In this document: positions 5,409-13,244 of the stretch, piece by piece
Numbering within the stretch: the stretch's first letter is position 1
Layout of the letters: every line of letters begins with the position of its first letter
DNA from: a bacterium
GTDB lineage: Bacteria; UBA6262; WVXT01
NCBI GenBank assembly: GCA_035530055.1
Contig: DATKVN010000048.1
Span: forward strand, 1 to 17,612
Direction: 5' to 3'
Length of the DNA stretch: 17,612 nt
Program-made: the position numbers and the translations under genes
The notes under the pieces: model-generated
The model's database searches: none
Told to the model about the DNA's origin: nothing
The model's input: the letters and a program-made list of their open reading frames with translations, nothing else

Positions 5409-5780
5409 ATGAACAGGAAATCAAAAATACTCATAATTGATGATGACCCCGATGCTCTAGAGACAATGACAGCAGTACTGGAAACTCGCGATTACCAGGT
5501 ATTGACGGCCCTTTCGGGATTGGAAGGGATTAGTAAGGCAAGCAAGGAGAAGCCCGACCTCATTATGATGGACGTATTGATGCCTGAAGTTGATGGATTT
5601 GCTACCTGCAAGATGATTAAAGAAAATGAAGAAATTAAAAATATTCCTGTAATTCTTCTCACAGGTACAGGAATGGTTGGCGATATGGAAAAGGGCTTTG
5701 CAGCCGGGGCTAGTGACTTTATGATTAAGCCAATCGATTGGGATGCACTTTTCTTAAAGATTAAAAAATTAATCCCATAA
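5409..5780 (+). CDS. Single-domain response regulator (CheY-like receiver)
   Basis: This 123-residue protein is only a receiver domain. It shows the acidic cluster DDD at 11-13, the phosphoacceptor Asp55 in IMMDVLMPEVDG, the switch threonine Thr85 in ILLTGTG, and Lys107 in the FMIKPIDWD motif. All residues needed for phosphorylation are present. There is no output domain, so it probably acts by binding a partner after phosphorylation by a histidine kinase; no kinase is in the window. It begins 17 bases after the tmRNA CCA end, with only a weak GGCAGAG before its ATG. No separate promoter is obvious, so its RNA may be released from the smpB-ssrA transcript by tmRNA 3' processing. No link to ribosome rescue can be shown from sequence. 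Confidence 0.92.
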   Translation: MNRKSKILIIDDDPDALETMTAVLETRDYQVLTALSGLEGISKASKEKPDLIMMDVLMPEVDGFATCKMIKENEEIKNIPVILLTGTGMVGDMEKGFAAGASDFMIKPIDWDALFLKIKKLIP

Positions 5781-5829
5781 TAAAACAATCAGGTAGATTG
5801 CTCTTTCAAGTGATGAAAAGAGAAAAATT

Positions 5830-5906
5830 GGAGTCCTCCCGAAAGGGAGGAATGACTCCCGATTTCATCGGAGAGAGGAATAACCTTGCTTTCGCAAGGA
5901 CTCCAG
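5830..5906. repeat. Composite hairpin repeat (family B), second copy
   Basis: It has the same skeleton as 2795-2862: GGAGTC (5830-5835), a CCCGATTTCATCGG core (5858-5871), an A/G-rich linker ending AATAACC, then a hairpin and GGACTCCAG (5898-5906). The hairpins differ. This copy has CCTCCC/GGGAGG with GAAA loop (5835-5850) and CCTTGC/GCAAGG with TTTC loop (5884-5899). It fills much of the 205-base gap between the receiver gene and the amidase gene. Confidence 0.7.
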
Positions 5907-5985
5907 CCAAACATGTTGGTTGCCCTTTCGGAATGACGAGAATCTAGACTGAAATTTGACTATAGAGAAAAGTAGTGAGGTGTAG

Positions 5986-7200
5986 TTGAAAAAATTATTT
6001 CTATGCGGGTTAATATTGATTTTCTGTTTCTCCCTTGCCTCAGCACAGGAGCAGCTGGCTAAGATTGAAGTGGTTACTGCCGAGAAGACTTATAGCGATA
6101 TCGACTTACTTTTGATTGCGGGAATGGGTTATCTGAAAATCAATGATGTGGCCGAGGTATTTGATGGGAAAGTCGATTTTGACCCGGTTAAGAATAAGGC
6201 AAGTTTAGAATTGAGTCAGGGGAAGGTAGAATTTTTTGTTGATAGCACTGAAGTAATTATCGACAATATTAAACGCAAGATGAAAAAGGAAACCAAAATT
6301 ATTGAAGGAAGAGTATGGATTCCCCTGGAAGTTGTGGTTACTAAGGCATTTGGCGAGGTACTTGGTGGACAGGTATCCTGGGATTATGCGGGCAAAACTT
6401 TGTCTACTGTGGAGAAGATGCCTGGTGCTCCTCTAAAAGAAGAAGAGGAAGAGGTTCCTCCTCCAGAACCCGAAATAACTGCACCTGTCTCGCCCGTGGA
6501 AGGAGTGAAGAAGCAAAGAGTTAGAACTATCGTGATTGACCCGGGACATGGAGGCAAAGACCCGGGGGCAATCGGCCCTCGGGGTACCAAGGAGAAGGAC
6601 GTGGTGCTGAGAATAGCCCATAAGTTAGCTAAAGAGTTACATAAGAATCTGAAAACAAGAGTTATCTTAACCAGGTACCACGACGTTTTTCTGCCCCTTG
6701 CCGACAGAACTGCCATAGCTAACCAGCAGAAGGCTGACCTGTTTATCAGCATTCACTGCAATGCTTCCCTGAAGTCGCGTACTAAAGGTTTTGAGGTCTA
6801 CTTCCTGTCTGATGAAGTATCTGATGAAGAGGCACAAGCAGTAGCCAATATGGAGAATGCAGTAATGGCTTTAGAAGAGAGAACAGAAGAGAGAAATGAG
6901 TTATCTTCCATCCTGTGGTCATTAACTATGAATGAATTTATGAATGAGTCAAGTGAGCTTTGTTCGCTCATCTGTTCCGAAGTCGACAGAAAATTAAGAG
7001 ATGTGGAGAACAGAGGGGTTAAACAGGCCGGTTTCACGGTTTTGCGGGGAGCTAAGATGCCGGCTATTCTTGTGGAAGCAGCGTTTATTTCCAATCGCTC
7101 GGGAGAAAGAAGGCTGAAAAGCAGCAAATTTCAGAAAAGTGTAGTGGAATCCATCTGTACGGGGGTAAAAGAATACAAGGAATGGGTGGAGAGGTGGTAA
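5986..7200 (+). CDS. N-acetylmuramoyl-L-alanine amidase (AmiC-like, Amidase_3) with N-terminal stalk domain
   Basis: This exported 404-residue enzyme cleaves the bond between N-acetylmuramic acid and the peptide stem in peptidoglycan. A signal peptide covers about residues 1-20 (LFLCGLILIFCFSLASAQ). Residues 25-145 resemble the copper-amine-oxidase-like N-terminal (stalk) domain common in envelope proteins, including the GRVWIPLEVV strand. An acidic and proline-rich linker follows (EEEEEVPPPEPE). The catalytic domain runs from about 180 to 404, with zinc ligands His188 (IDPGHGG), Glu203 and His257 (SIHCNA) and catalytic Glu364 (LVEAAFISN). The start is TTG, preceded by GAGGTG four bases away; it gives a complete signal peptide and no in-frame ATG does. 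It begins a close run with murI, queD and yjbQ. Cell-separation or wall-recycling roles are inferred from the family. Confidence 0.92.
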   Translation: MKKLFLCGLILIFCFSLASAQEQLAKIEVVTAEKTYSDIDLLLIAGMGYLKINDVAEVFDGKVDFDPVKNKASLELSQGKVEFFVDSTEVIIDNIKRKMKKETKIIEGRVWIPLEVVVTKAFGEVLGGQVSWDYAGKTLSTVEKMPGAPLKEEEEEVPPPEPEITAPVSPVEGVKKQRVRTIVIDPGHGGKDPGAIGPRGTKEKDVVLRIAHKLAKELHKNLKTRVILTRYHDVFLPLADRTAIANQQKADLFISIHCNASLKSRTKGFEVYFLSDEVSDEEAQAVANMENAVMALEERTEERNELSSILWSLTMNEFMNESSELCSLICSEVDRKLRDVENRGVKQAGFTVLRGAKMPAILVEAAFISNRSGERRLKSSKFQKSVVESICTGVKEYKEWVERW

Positions 7201-7214
7201 ACATAGGAGGGGAA

Positions 7215-8024
7215 ATGGTAGAAAAGCCAGTCGGGGTATTTGACTCAGGCGTTGGCGGATTGACTGTTGTTAGCCAGTTATTCAGGATTCTTCCCCAAGA
7301 GGATATTATCTACTTTGGCGATACAGCACATCTCCCTTACGGTTCCAAGTCTAAAGAGGCAGTCACTCACTACTCTTTAGATATTGCAAATTTTCTAAAA
7401 ACACAAAAAGTAAAGATTATCATAGTGGCTTGTAATACCGCCTCATCTTTCGCCCTTTCTTCGTTGAAAGAAAATATAGAGACTCCCGTCATTGGTGTAA
7501 TAGAACCCGGTGCTCGGGCTGCAATAGATGCTACCAGAAATTTCAAGATAGGGATTATCGGGACAGAAGGAACAATAAAAAGTAGAGCATTTGAGGAAGC
7601 TCTCAAGAAGATAGACAAAAATGTAAAAGTATTTTCTCAAGCCTGCCCGTTATTTGTTCCTCTTGTTGAGGAAGGTTGGCTTGACAAACCTGAGACTTCG
7701 CAGATTGCCGAAAAATATCTATCTCCTCTAAAAGATAAGGACATAGATACTCTCATTTTGGGATGCACTCATTATCCGCTTTTAAAGGAGCTCCTGTCGA
7801 GAATAATGGGACAGGAAATTTCTCTTATAGATACTGCTGAAGCTACAGCTAAGGCTGTAAAAAGAATGCTCGAGGAGAAAAAATTGTTGAGAAAGGGAAA
7901 TCGTAAAGCAGTATATAAATTTTTTGTCAGCGATGACCCGGAGAAGTTTCTGCAGCTTGGCAGGAGGTTTCTGGGAAAGAGTATGGATAAGGCGGAAAGA
8001 GTTAATCTGGCGGAGATGGGGTAA
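7215..8024 (+). CDS. murI: Glutamate racemase
   Basis: This 269-residue enzyme converts L-glutamate to D-glutamate for the peptidoglycan stem peptide in the cytoplasm. All family marks are present: FDSGVGGLTVV with Asp10 and Ser11, YFGDTAHLPYGSKS at about 33-46, catalytic Cys73 in VACNTAS, and the second catalytic Cys184 in ILGCTHYPLL. Length is normal. I chose the ATG at 7215 because AGGAGG lies four bases upstream and translation from it begins directly at the conserved N-terminus; an in-frame ATG at 7182 overlaps the amidase gene and adds 11 unrelated residues. It follows the amidase by 14 bases, so wall hydrolysis and precursor supply are co-transcribed. Confidence 0.96.
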   Translation: MVEKPVGVFDSGVGGLTVVSQLFRILPQEDIIYFGDTAHLPYGSKSKEAVTHYSLDIANFLKTQKVKIIIVACNTASSFALSSLKENIETPVIGVIEPGARAAIDATRNFKIGIIGTEGTIKSRAFEEALKKIDKNVKVFSQACPLFVPLVEEGWLDKPETSQIAEKYLSPLKDKDIDTLILGCTHYPLLKELLSRIMGQEISLIDTAEATAKAVKRMLEEKKLLRKGNRKAVYKFFVSDDPEKFLQLGRRFLGKSMDKAERVNLAEMG

Positions 8025-8027
8025 ACG

Positions 8028-8414
8028 ATGTACGAAGTTATGGTGGAGGGAAGTTTTTCCGCGGCGCATAATTTACGGGGCTACAGGAAAAAATGCGAGA
8101 AATTGCATGGTCACAATTGGAAAGTAGAAGTTGGAATTCGTGGAGAAAAGTTGGATAAAACTGGTATGTTGATAGATTTCAGAGAGGTGAAAGATTATCT
8201 GGAAAGGATTATGGGAAAACTAGACCATAAATATTTAAATGAAATTTCGCATTTTAAAGTGACTAATCCGACTTCTGAAAACATCGCCAGGTTTATTTAC
8301 AATGAGTTAAAATCCCGGTTGAAAGGTTCTCTCTATATGGTGAGCAAAGTGACTGTGTGGGAGAGCGACACCACTTCTGCAACTTATTTTCAGGACAAGA
8401 AAAATGTTGAATAG
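8028..8414 (+). CDS. queD: 6-carboxy-tetrahydropterin synthase QueD / PTPS family
   Basis: This 128-residue enzyme of the 6-pyruvoyl-tetrahydropterin synthase family probably makes 6-carboxy-5,6,7,8-tetrahydropterin from dihydroneopterin triphosphate, the second step to queuosine and other 7-deazaguanines. The zinc ligands are His14 (SFSAAH), His27 and His29 (CEKLHGHNW). The catalytic cysteine is Cys23, His67 lies in LDHKYLN, NPTSENIA covers 80-87 and Glu112 lies in VWESDTT. The C-x3-HGH spacing fits QueD. The ATG is three bases after murI, with GGAG upstream. No other queuosine genes (queC, queE, queF) are in the window, so the product assignment rests on family features only. Confidence 0.9.
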   Translation: MYEVMVEGSFSAAHNLRGYRKKCEKLHGHNWKVEVGIRGEKLDKTGMLIDFREVKDYLERIMGKLDHKYLNEISHFKVTNPTSENIARFIYNELKSRLKGSLYMVSKVTVWESDTTSATYFQDKKNVE

Positions 8415-8808
8415 ATTGAGCATCAGAACGCACTCGCGATCGGAATTAATGGATATAACGCCTCTGGTAAGGGATATAGTGCATAAGAGCAAGATTGAGA
8501 ATGGTCTCTGCTATGTTTTCGTTCCCCATACTACTGCCGGGATTACCATCAATGAGAATGCAGATCCCAGTGTCAGGCAGGATATTCTGATGGGGCTGGA
8601 TAAGCTGGTTCCCTGGCAGGGTGATTATACTCATCTGGAAGGGAATGCTGCTGCCCACATTAAGGCCAGTTTGGTAGGCTCCTCGGAGACAATCCCTATA
8701 GAGAAGGGAGACCTCGTCCTGGGCACATGGCAGGGAGTCTTCTTTGCCGAATTTGACGGCCCCAGGCGCAGAGAAGTCTGGATAAAAATAAAAAAGGGGT
8801 CAGAGTGA
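8404..8808 (+). CDS. YjbQ family protein (UPF0047; secondary thiamine-phosphate synthase-like)
   Basis: This 134-residue protein belongs to the YjbQ/UPF0047 family. Conserved segments are VPHTTAGITINENADPSVRQDI (about 40-61), YTHLEGNAAAHIKASLVGSS (about 75-94) and GTWQGVFFAEFDGPRRR (107-123). They hold the conserved His42, His77 and His85 plus acidic residues that bind a metal in this fold. Some members can complement thiamine-phosphate synthase mutants, but the true activity is unsettled. The ATG overlaps the end of queD by 11 bases, so the two are translationally coupled. It is the last gene of the amidase run; a strong terminator begins 34 bases downstream. Confidence 0.9.
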   Translation: MLNRLSIRTHSRSELMDITPLVRDIVHKSKIENGLCYVFVPHTTAGITINENADPSVRQDILMGLDKLVPWQGDYTHLEGNAAAHIKASLVGSSETIPIEKGDLVLGTWQGVFFAEFDGPRRREVWIKIKKGSE

Positions 8809-8842
8809 TTTTTTGAGCTTTCCTTTCGGTCGCAGTACAGAA

Positions 8843-8865
8843 AAAAAGGGGACAGTCCCCTTTTT
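8843..8865. terminator. Bidirectional intrinsic terminator between convergent genes
   Basis: AAAAAGGGGA pairs perfectly with TCCCCTTTTT around a CAG loop, giving an A-run on one side and a T-run on the other. It can end transcription from both sides: the amidase-murI-queD-yjbQ run on plus and the GH57 gene on minus. Its last bases overlap the TAA stop of the GH57 gene (8864-8866). Confidence 0.85.
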
Positions 8866-10447
8866 AGAGGTAGGCGCGGTAGTCCATTTCAGGAAAGATG
8901 TTGTCTCTGTATTCGAGGTCGTTAAGGAAGTTTTCGTCGATTCTGTTATTTTTTATCTCTTCATACAATCTGTTGAACTGGTGGATATGGTTGCGCGTTC
9001 TCTTTTCAGCATATTCGACCATTCTGCCAGTGGTCATAATGAATGCCCAATCTGAAGCCTGAGCCAGAAGCAATTCTCTGGCAGCCTGATTCAACGCTCG
9101 CTTTTTCACTCCCCTTGCCTCTGGGTTCTCGTCGGTTATTTCTACCATTCTCTCAGTAACCTTGTGCAGGTGTCGGTAAATCCAGTCATTGTTTCTGTTC
9201 AGCCAGACCTCATTATATCCTTTATCTCCCCAGCTGGACATAGAAGGTGTTATTACCTGATTTTTTGGATTCTCATTTAAATACTCTGAGGGAGTGACCG
9301 GTCTAAGTGTAGTTTGGTCATAATGTATTTTTCGGAAGAGGAAATTGAGGAAATCGGGACCTTCGTACCACCAGTGGCCAAAAAGTTCAGCATCGTAAGG
9401 AGCCACGATAATCGGTTTACGGCCCATAAAATCGTATAAATACTCCACCTGCTTTTCTCTATTAAAGATAAAATTTCCCGCATGCTCAGCCGCAGCCTCC
9501 AGAGCTTCTTGGGGATGGTAGGGTTCTTTCTTATCCAGGGCTACTTTACCTGTGATTTTATGATACTTGATTCCTACATTTCTCCTTATGCCATCAGAGT
9601 GGAGATACGGACGGATGTAGTTGTAATCCAGGTCATAACCTAGATCTCTGTAGAATTCCCTATAGCGAAAATCTCCAGGGTAACCGGTCTCAGCGCTCCA
9701 CACCTGCAGGGAAGACTCAACGTCGCGGCCAAATGCTACCACTCCCGAAGGGCAATAGACCGGAGCAAAAACAGCATAGCGGGGTCGGGGAGTGCCGTAG
9801 ATAATCCCGTGAGTGTCGAGAAAGAAGAATCGCAAATTCTCTTCTTTTAGAATTTCGTCGTCTCCTGGATTGTAGGCGCACTCGGAGAGCCAAATTCCCT
9901 TTGGCCGATGACCAAATTTAAATAGATGGTCTCGCATTGCTATCCTTACCTGAGCTCGAACAGCACGGCGGTATACCATAAGAGGGAGAAATCCATGAGT
10001 GGCGCAACAGGTTATGACTTCAATTTTTCCCAGGTCCTGGAATTTACGGAAAGCATTGAGGAGATTCCCATTATACTTCTCTTCGAAAATAAACCGCACT
10101 TCTTTCAATCTCTTCTCATACATTTGGGCAGCTTCCTGAAACTCAGGCTGTTTTCTTACGCGGATTTGTTCCTTCTCCGTTAGCTCAATCAACTTAGACA
10201 AATGACGCAAATATCGACTCTGAAGTAAAGGGTCGGAAAACATTGCTGTCAAGGTTGGGCTAATGGAAATGGTCAGTCTGAAATCTACTCCGTCATTTAT
10301 TAATCCATCTAAAACCCTAATTAGAGGAATATATGTTTCAGTTAGAGCTTCGTAGAGCCAATCTTCTTCAAGAAAGTCCTCGTGTTCAGGATGGCGAACA
10401 AAAGGAAGATGGGCGTGAAGGAGAAGACATAAGTATCCTTTTTCCAT
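8864..10447 (-). CDS. GH57 family 1,4-alpha-glucan branching enzyme
   Basis: This 527-residue cytoplasmic enzyme should add alpha-1,6 branches to glycogen-like glucans. The N-terminus KGYLCLLLHAHLPFVRHPEH is the hallmark of GH57 branching enzymes. The nucleophile is Glu189 in GIWLSECAYNPG and the acid/base Asp352 in VAPYDAELFGHWWYEGP. Both positions agree well with characterised archaeal and Thermus branching enzymes, which are 520-560 residues long. The C-terminal helical part includes LLLAQASDWAFIMTTG. I chose the ATG at 10447 because AGGA lies seven bases upstream and homologues start here; an ATG at 10465 lacks a ribosome-binding site. It follows the DUF4912 gene by 28 bases on the same strand, a pairing seen in other genomes. 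The convergent terminator sits at its stop. Confidence 0.92.
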   Translation of the reverse strand: MEKGYLCLLLHAHLPFVRHPEHEDFLEEDWLYEALTETYIPLIRVLDGLINDGVDFRLTISISPTLTAMFSDPLLQSRYLRHLSKLIELTEKEQIRVRKQPEFQEAAQMYEKRLKEVRFIFEEKYNGNLLNAFRKFQDLGKIEVITCCATHGFLPLMVYRRAVRAQVRIAMRDHLFKFGHRPKGIWLSECAYNPGDDEILKEENLRFFFLDTHGIIYGTPRPRYAVFAPVYCPSGVVAFGRDVESSLQVWSAETGYPGDFRYREFYRDLGYDLDYNYIRPYLHSDGIRRNVGIKYHKITGKVALDKKEPYHPQEALEAAAEHAGNFIFNREKQVEYLYDFMGRKPIIVAPYDAELFGHWWYEGPDFLNFLFRKIHYDQTTLRPVTPSEYLNENPKNQVITPSMSSWGDKGYNEVWLNRNNDWIYRHLHKVTERMVEITDENPEARGVKKRALNQAARELLLAQASDWAFIMTTGRMVEYAEKRTRNHIHQFNRLYEEIKNNRIDENFLNDLEYRDNIFPEMDYRAYL

Positions 10448-10475
10448 AGTTTTTTCCTGGATCATAATGTGAATG

Positions 10476-11234
10476 CTATTTGGGCTTACGGGAGGTAGGG
10501 ATAGGAGAGCCTACGCCAAGAGGTAAGATTTCTTCCAGACGCCGGGAAAGGATTTTCATTGCCTCCTCAGTGCTTAAGCCAGACTTATCAAGATGCATCT
10601 TTTTTACCAGTTTCTCAAACTCTTCTTTTACAATCATCCATTCCTCGTCGCCGATTTCGGATATCTTTCCTTTGGGCAGGGAAACCGCGTTGGAACGGGC
10701 AAGGGTGATGAACTCACCCTCTTCAGTTAGAAGTCCGATGTCGCTCAAGTAGGTACGGCCACTTTCTGGCACTTGAAAATACCAATTACCGATTTCTGAA
10801 TATACTTTCACATCAAATTGCTTATGAGCGTTTCTGCCATTGAACACAATATCAGTCACATCATAAAATCTAAGGGTTAAGCTGCTTCTGGAAAATATCC
10901 CCTCTCCTCGTTTCTTCCTGGTTTCTTCTTTACTTACCTCATTAATCTCCCAATAGGCATAAATCCATCTGGGATCGCGGGGTAAAAGAGCTATTTTAGT
11001 CTCTCCATAACGTTCCTGAAGCGGGGCACCCCGGTCAATGAATAGACTTACCCTTTCTTCCTTTTCAGCTGGAGGAGGTGGCTGGAGAGAAGTTTTGGCA
11101 GTTTCTGGCTCGCTTTCTTCCTTAAAGATAATCTTCTTATACCTTTCTTTTGCTCCCTTTACTCCGTACTTACTGACCAGTTTCTGCCAGGGCGTTAATT
11201 TTCTATATTTTCTGGCCTTTTTTCTCTTTTTCAT
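10476..11234 (-). CDS. DUF4912 domain protein
   Basis: This 252-residue protein of unknown biochemical function carries DUF4912. Its marker is ERYGETKIALLPRDPRWIYAYWEI at about residues 73-96, followed by LTLRFYDVTD and the WYFQVPESGRTYLSDIGLL segment. The N-terminus is very basic (KKRKKARKYRKLTPWQKL), like the Rho/SAP-type nucleic-acid-binding ends of some DUF4912 proteins. A proline-rich linker (about 50-56) separates it from the domain. Its place directly upstream of a branching enzyme suggests a link to glucan metabolism. I chose the ATG at 11234: a TTG at 11258 in the same frame lies between the -35 and -10 boxes and would not be transcribed. The promoter leaves almost no leader. Confidence 0.85.
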   Translation of the reverse strand: MKKRKKARKYRKLTPWQKLVSKYGVKGAKERYKKIIFKEESEPETAKTSLQPPPPAEKEERVSLFIDRGAPLQERYGETKIALLPRDPRWIYAYWEINEVSKEETRKKRGEGIFSRSSLTLRFYDVTDIVFNGRNAHKQFDVKVYSEIGNWYFQVPESGRTYLSDIGLLTEEGEFITLARSNAVSLPKGKISEIGDEEWMIVKEEFEKLVKKMHLDKSGLSTEEAMKILSRRLEEILPLGVGSPIPTSRKPK

Positions 11235-11242
11235 GTCAATTA

Positions 11243-11271
11243 TATTTACCAAATCCAAAGCCTTTTGTCAA
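11243..11271 (-). promoter_or_regulatory. Sigma-70-type promoter for DUF4912-GH57
   Basis: On the minus strand a perfect TTGACA (11271-11266) is followed after 17 bases by TAAATA (11248-11243), which overlaps a TATAAT at 11244-11239. Either -10 box puts the transcription start within a few bases of the ATG at 11234, so the message should be leaderless or nearly so. Confidence 0.65.
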
Positions 11272-11353
11272 GAAAATTCTGGGGATTGATGTTACAATGC
11301 TTAATTATTTTTTTCTGTTATGCTTGATTGCTTGAGAAGATGCTCGAGTAGGC

Positions 11354-12214
11354 TTAAAGGGAGAGGCTAATTATCTCTATATTCCCTGATTCAGCATCTA
11401 TAGTTAATAGTCTGTTATGCAGCAGTTTATCGATTCCCAGCAGGACCTTTATGACTTCTTGGGCCTGAAACGAAGCAACGATACTGGCTGTAGTAGGAGG
11501 AGTTCCCAGGTCACTCTCACTTCCCACCTCTGGAGCCCTATCGCGTGAACCATAAATCCTTATCAATCCTTCATCTTCTGGCAATATGGTGGTGACCTGT
11601 CCGTAGAATCCGGCTATAGCGCCGTGAACTAAGGGAAGACCTTCTTTTTTAGATGCTGCTTCTAAGATAAAACGGGCGCCTATTTCACCTAAAGCGTCCA
11701 CAATGACATTTGCCCCTTTTATCAATCGGGTGGCATTCTCTTCGGTAATATGACGAGAAAAAGAAGTCACTTCAACTCCTGAGTTAATCTGCCCTACTCT
11801 CTCCACTGCTGCCTGAGACTTATTCTGTCTAAGGTTCTTTTCCTGACAGAGCAGATGTCGATTGATATTACTATCTTCAAAGGAGTCTCCATCAACTACT
11901 ATGAGATGTCCCACACCCATTCTAGCCAAGAGCTCCGTAACTGTTCCTCCCAGACCTCCGGCACCAGCTATAACCACTTTTGACCTGAGTAGCTTAATTT
12001 GACCCTCGATTCCCACTGTTCCGATATTTCTCTGGTAGCGTTCAGGAACTACCTCCTTCTCTAAGGCAGCAATTTCTACTTCTTTTCCCAGAACTTTCTT
12101 CTTATTGGCAATCTTTCTTACTGCTTCGATAGAGAGGCTTTCATACTCCTTTCCATCGGGAGCGATTGCCTTTCGGACCAGGCTTCTTATTTCCTCAAAG
12201 AGTCCATTTGCCAT
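11354..12214 (-). CDS. ThiF/MoeB/HesA-family E1-like adenylyltransferase
   Basis: This 286-residue protein has the E1-like fold that adenylates the C-terminus of a ubiquitin-like sulfur carrier such as ThiS or MoaD. It shows ERYQRN at 58-63 (arginine contributed to the active site), the nucleotide loop GAGGLGG (84-90), the ribose-binding Asp108 in IVVDGD, and SNINRHLL (116-122). The C-terminal half has SIVASFQAQEVIKVLLG, matching the helix after the active site. It differs from typical ThiF/MoeB in having a single cysteine (Cys123): the two CxxC zinc motifs and the usual catalytic cysteine are absent. About 55 extra residues precede the domain. No sulfur-carrier gene is nearby. The ATG at 12214 was chosen; a TTG at 12232 is an alternative, and neither has a strong ribosome-binding site. 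Confidence 0.85.
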   Translation of the reverse strand: MANGLFEEIRSLVRKAIAPDGKEYESLSIEAVRKIANKKKVLGKEVEIAALEKEVVPERYQRNIGTVGIEGQIKLLRSKVVIAGAGGLGGTVTELLARMGVGHLIVVDGDSFEDSNINRHLLCQEKNLRQNKSQAAVERVGQINSGVEVTSFSRHITEENATRLIKGANVIVDALGEIGARFILEAASKKEGLPLVHGAIAGFYGQVTTILPEDEGLIRIYGSRDRAPEVGSESDLGTPPTTASIVASFQAQEVIKVLLGIDKLLHNRLLTIDAESGNIEIISLSL

Positions 12215-12262
12215 AGTTTCAACCACTCGCAATCTTAGGCAGATTTTACTCAGATTAAGAAA

Positions 12263-12292
12263 AAAATATCATAAATTAACTGTTATTGTCAA
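12263..12292 (-). promoter_or_regulatory. Probable promoter of the ThiF-like gene
   Basis: On the minus strand a perfect TTGACA (12292-12287) and TATTTT (12268-12263) are 18 bases apart in AT-rich DNA. Transcription would start near 12256, about 40 bases before the start codon. Confidence 0.5.
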
Positions 12293-12304
12293 CTTAAATT
12301 TATG

Positions 12305-12333
12305 TTGATTTTATTTAAAAGTTTTGTTAGTAT
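12305..12333 (+). promoter_or_regulatory. Possible promoter of surE-uvrB
   Basis: TTGATT (12305-12310) and TAGTAT (12328-12333) are 17 bases apart, in the AT-rich divergent region shared with the ThiF-like gene. Transcription would begin near 12340 and make a roughly 130-base leader that includes the hairpins at 12356-12446. Confidence 0.4.
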
Positions 12334-12355
12334 ACATTATAAATTACACTGGTCG

Positions 12356-12446
12356 GTCGTCCTTTAGGATGACGAGGAGTAGCGAAGCAGAGCTTCGCGT
12401 TTTGGCACTCTGTCCCGAGGCCGGGACCGAATCGGGAAAGAGTGCC
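12356..12446. repeat. Hairpin cluster in the surE leader (family A plus nested stem)
   Basis: Three structures are stacked. GTCGTCC/GGATGAC lies at 12356-12373 (one G-U pair, TTTA loop). GCGAAGC/GCTTCGC at 12382-12398 is preceded by GGAGTAGC, as in the 2095 element. A nested stem has GGCACTCT (12404-12411) pairing with AGAGTGCC (12439-12446) and an inner GTCCCG/CGGGAC hairpin. There is no T-run after any of them. Confidence 0.7.
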
Positions 12447-12470
12447 TGACCGCACAGACAGGGAATAGAA

Positions 12471-13244
12471 ATGCGGATTCTGGTGACTAATGATGATGGA
12501 ATACATGGTAAGGGGTTTGAGTCCCTGGTTCGAGCATTATCAACACTTGGTGAAGTTTACGTTGTCCTGCCCGACCAGCAGAGGTCGACTACCAGTCACT
12601 CTATGACCCTGGATAAACCTCTACGGATCCAAAAACTGGAAGAGAAGAAATTTCTGGTGAACGGAACTCCCTCAGATTGCGTGAGACTGGGTATACTGGG
12701 TTTGATGAAGGGGGATGTGGAGTTAGTAGTTGCGGGAATAAATAATGGTCCCAACCTTGGTGATGATGTAACTTATTCTGGAACAGTGGGAGCAGCCTTG
12801 GAAGGAACTCTGTTGGAAATTCCCTCCTTTGCCATATCCTTAGTTGTCACGGGTGGATACCACTTTGAAGTGGCAGCAAATTTTGGGCGCTTTCTGGCTG
12901 AAAAAATTATCCAGCAAGGCTTACCTAAAAGCGTCTACCTTAACGTGAATGTTCCCGATTTACCTCTGGATGAAATTAGGGGAATGGAAATAACCAGACA
13001 GGGGAAGAGAATATACGGTAAAGAGATTCAGGAACGTATGGACCCTCGTGGAGAAAAGTACTATTGGATTGCTGGTGAGAATATCTCTGGAATCTCGGAG
13101 GAGGGCACGGATATTGTCGCCATTGAGCATAATAAGATATCGATTACACCCTTGTCTCTCGACCGTACCGATTATCCGATGATAGAAGCTTTGAAGAGAT
13201 GGAATCTTAATTGGAAGAAAGCTTTTAGTGGAGAATTGACTTGA
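12471..13244 (+). CDS. surE: 5'/3'-nucleotidase SurE
   Basis: This 257-residue phosphatase releases phosphate from nucleoside monophosphates (and short polyphosphates in some species). The metal-binding motif NDDG (Asp8, Asp9) is at the N-terminus, Ser39 lies in [26 protein letters not shown] follows at about 61-74, and the [19 protein letters not shown] segment with metal-binding Asn92 is at 91-109. Length is normal. The ATG has AGGGA upstream. Its TGA overlaps the TTG start of uvrB by three bases (TTGA), so the two genes are translationally coupled. SurE is often linked to stationary-phase survival, but no stress genes apart from uvrB are nearby. Confidence 0.95.
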   Translation: MRILVTNDDGIHGKGFESLVRALSTLGEVYVVLPDQQRSTTSHSMTLDKPLRIQKLEEKKFLVNGTPSDCVRLGILGLMKGDVELVVAGINNGPNLGDDVTYSGTVGAALEGTLLEIPSFAISLVVTGGYHFEVAANFGRFLAEKIIQQGLPKSVYLNVNVPDLPLDEIRGMEITRQGKRIYGKEIQERMDPRGEKYYWIAGENISGISEEGTDIVAIEHNKISITPLSLDRTDYPMIEALKRWNLNWKKAFSGELT

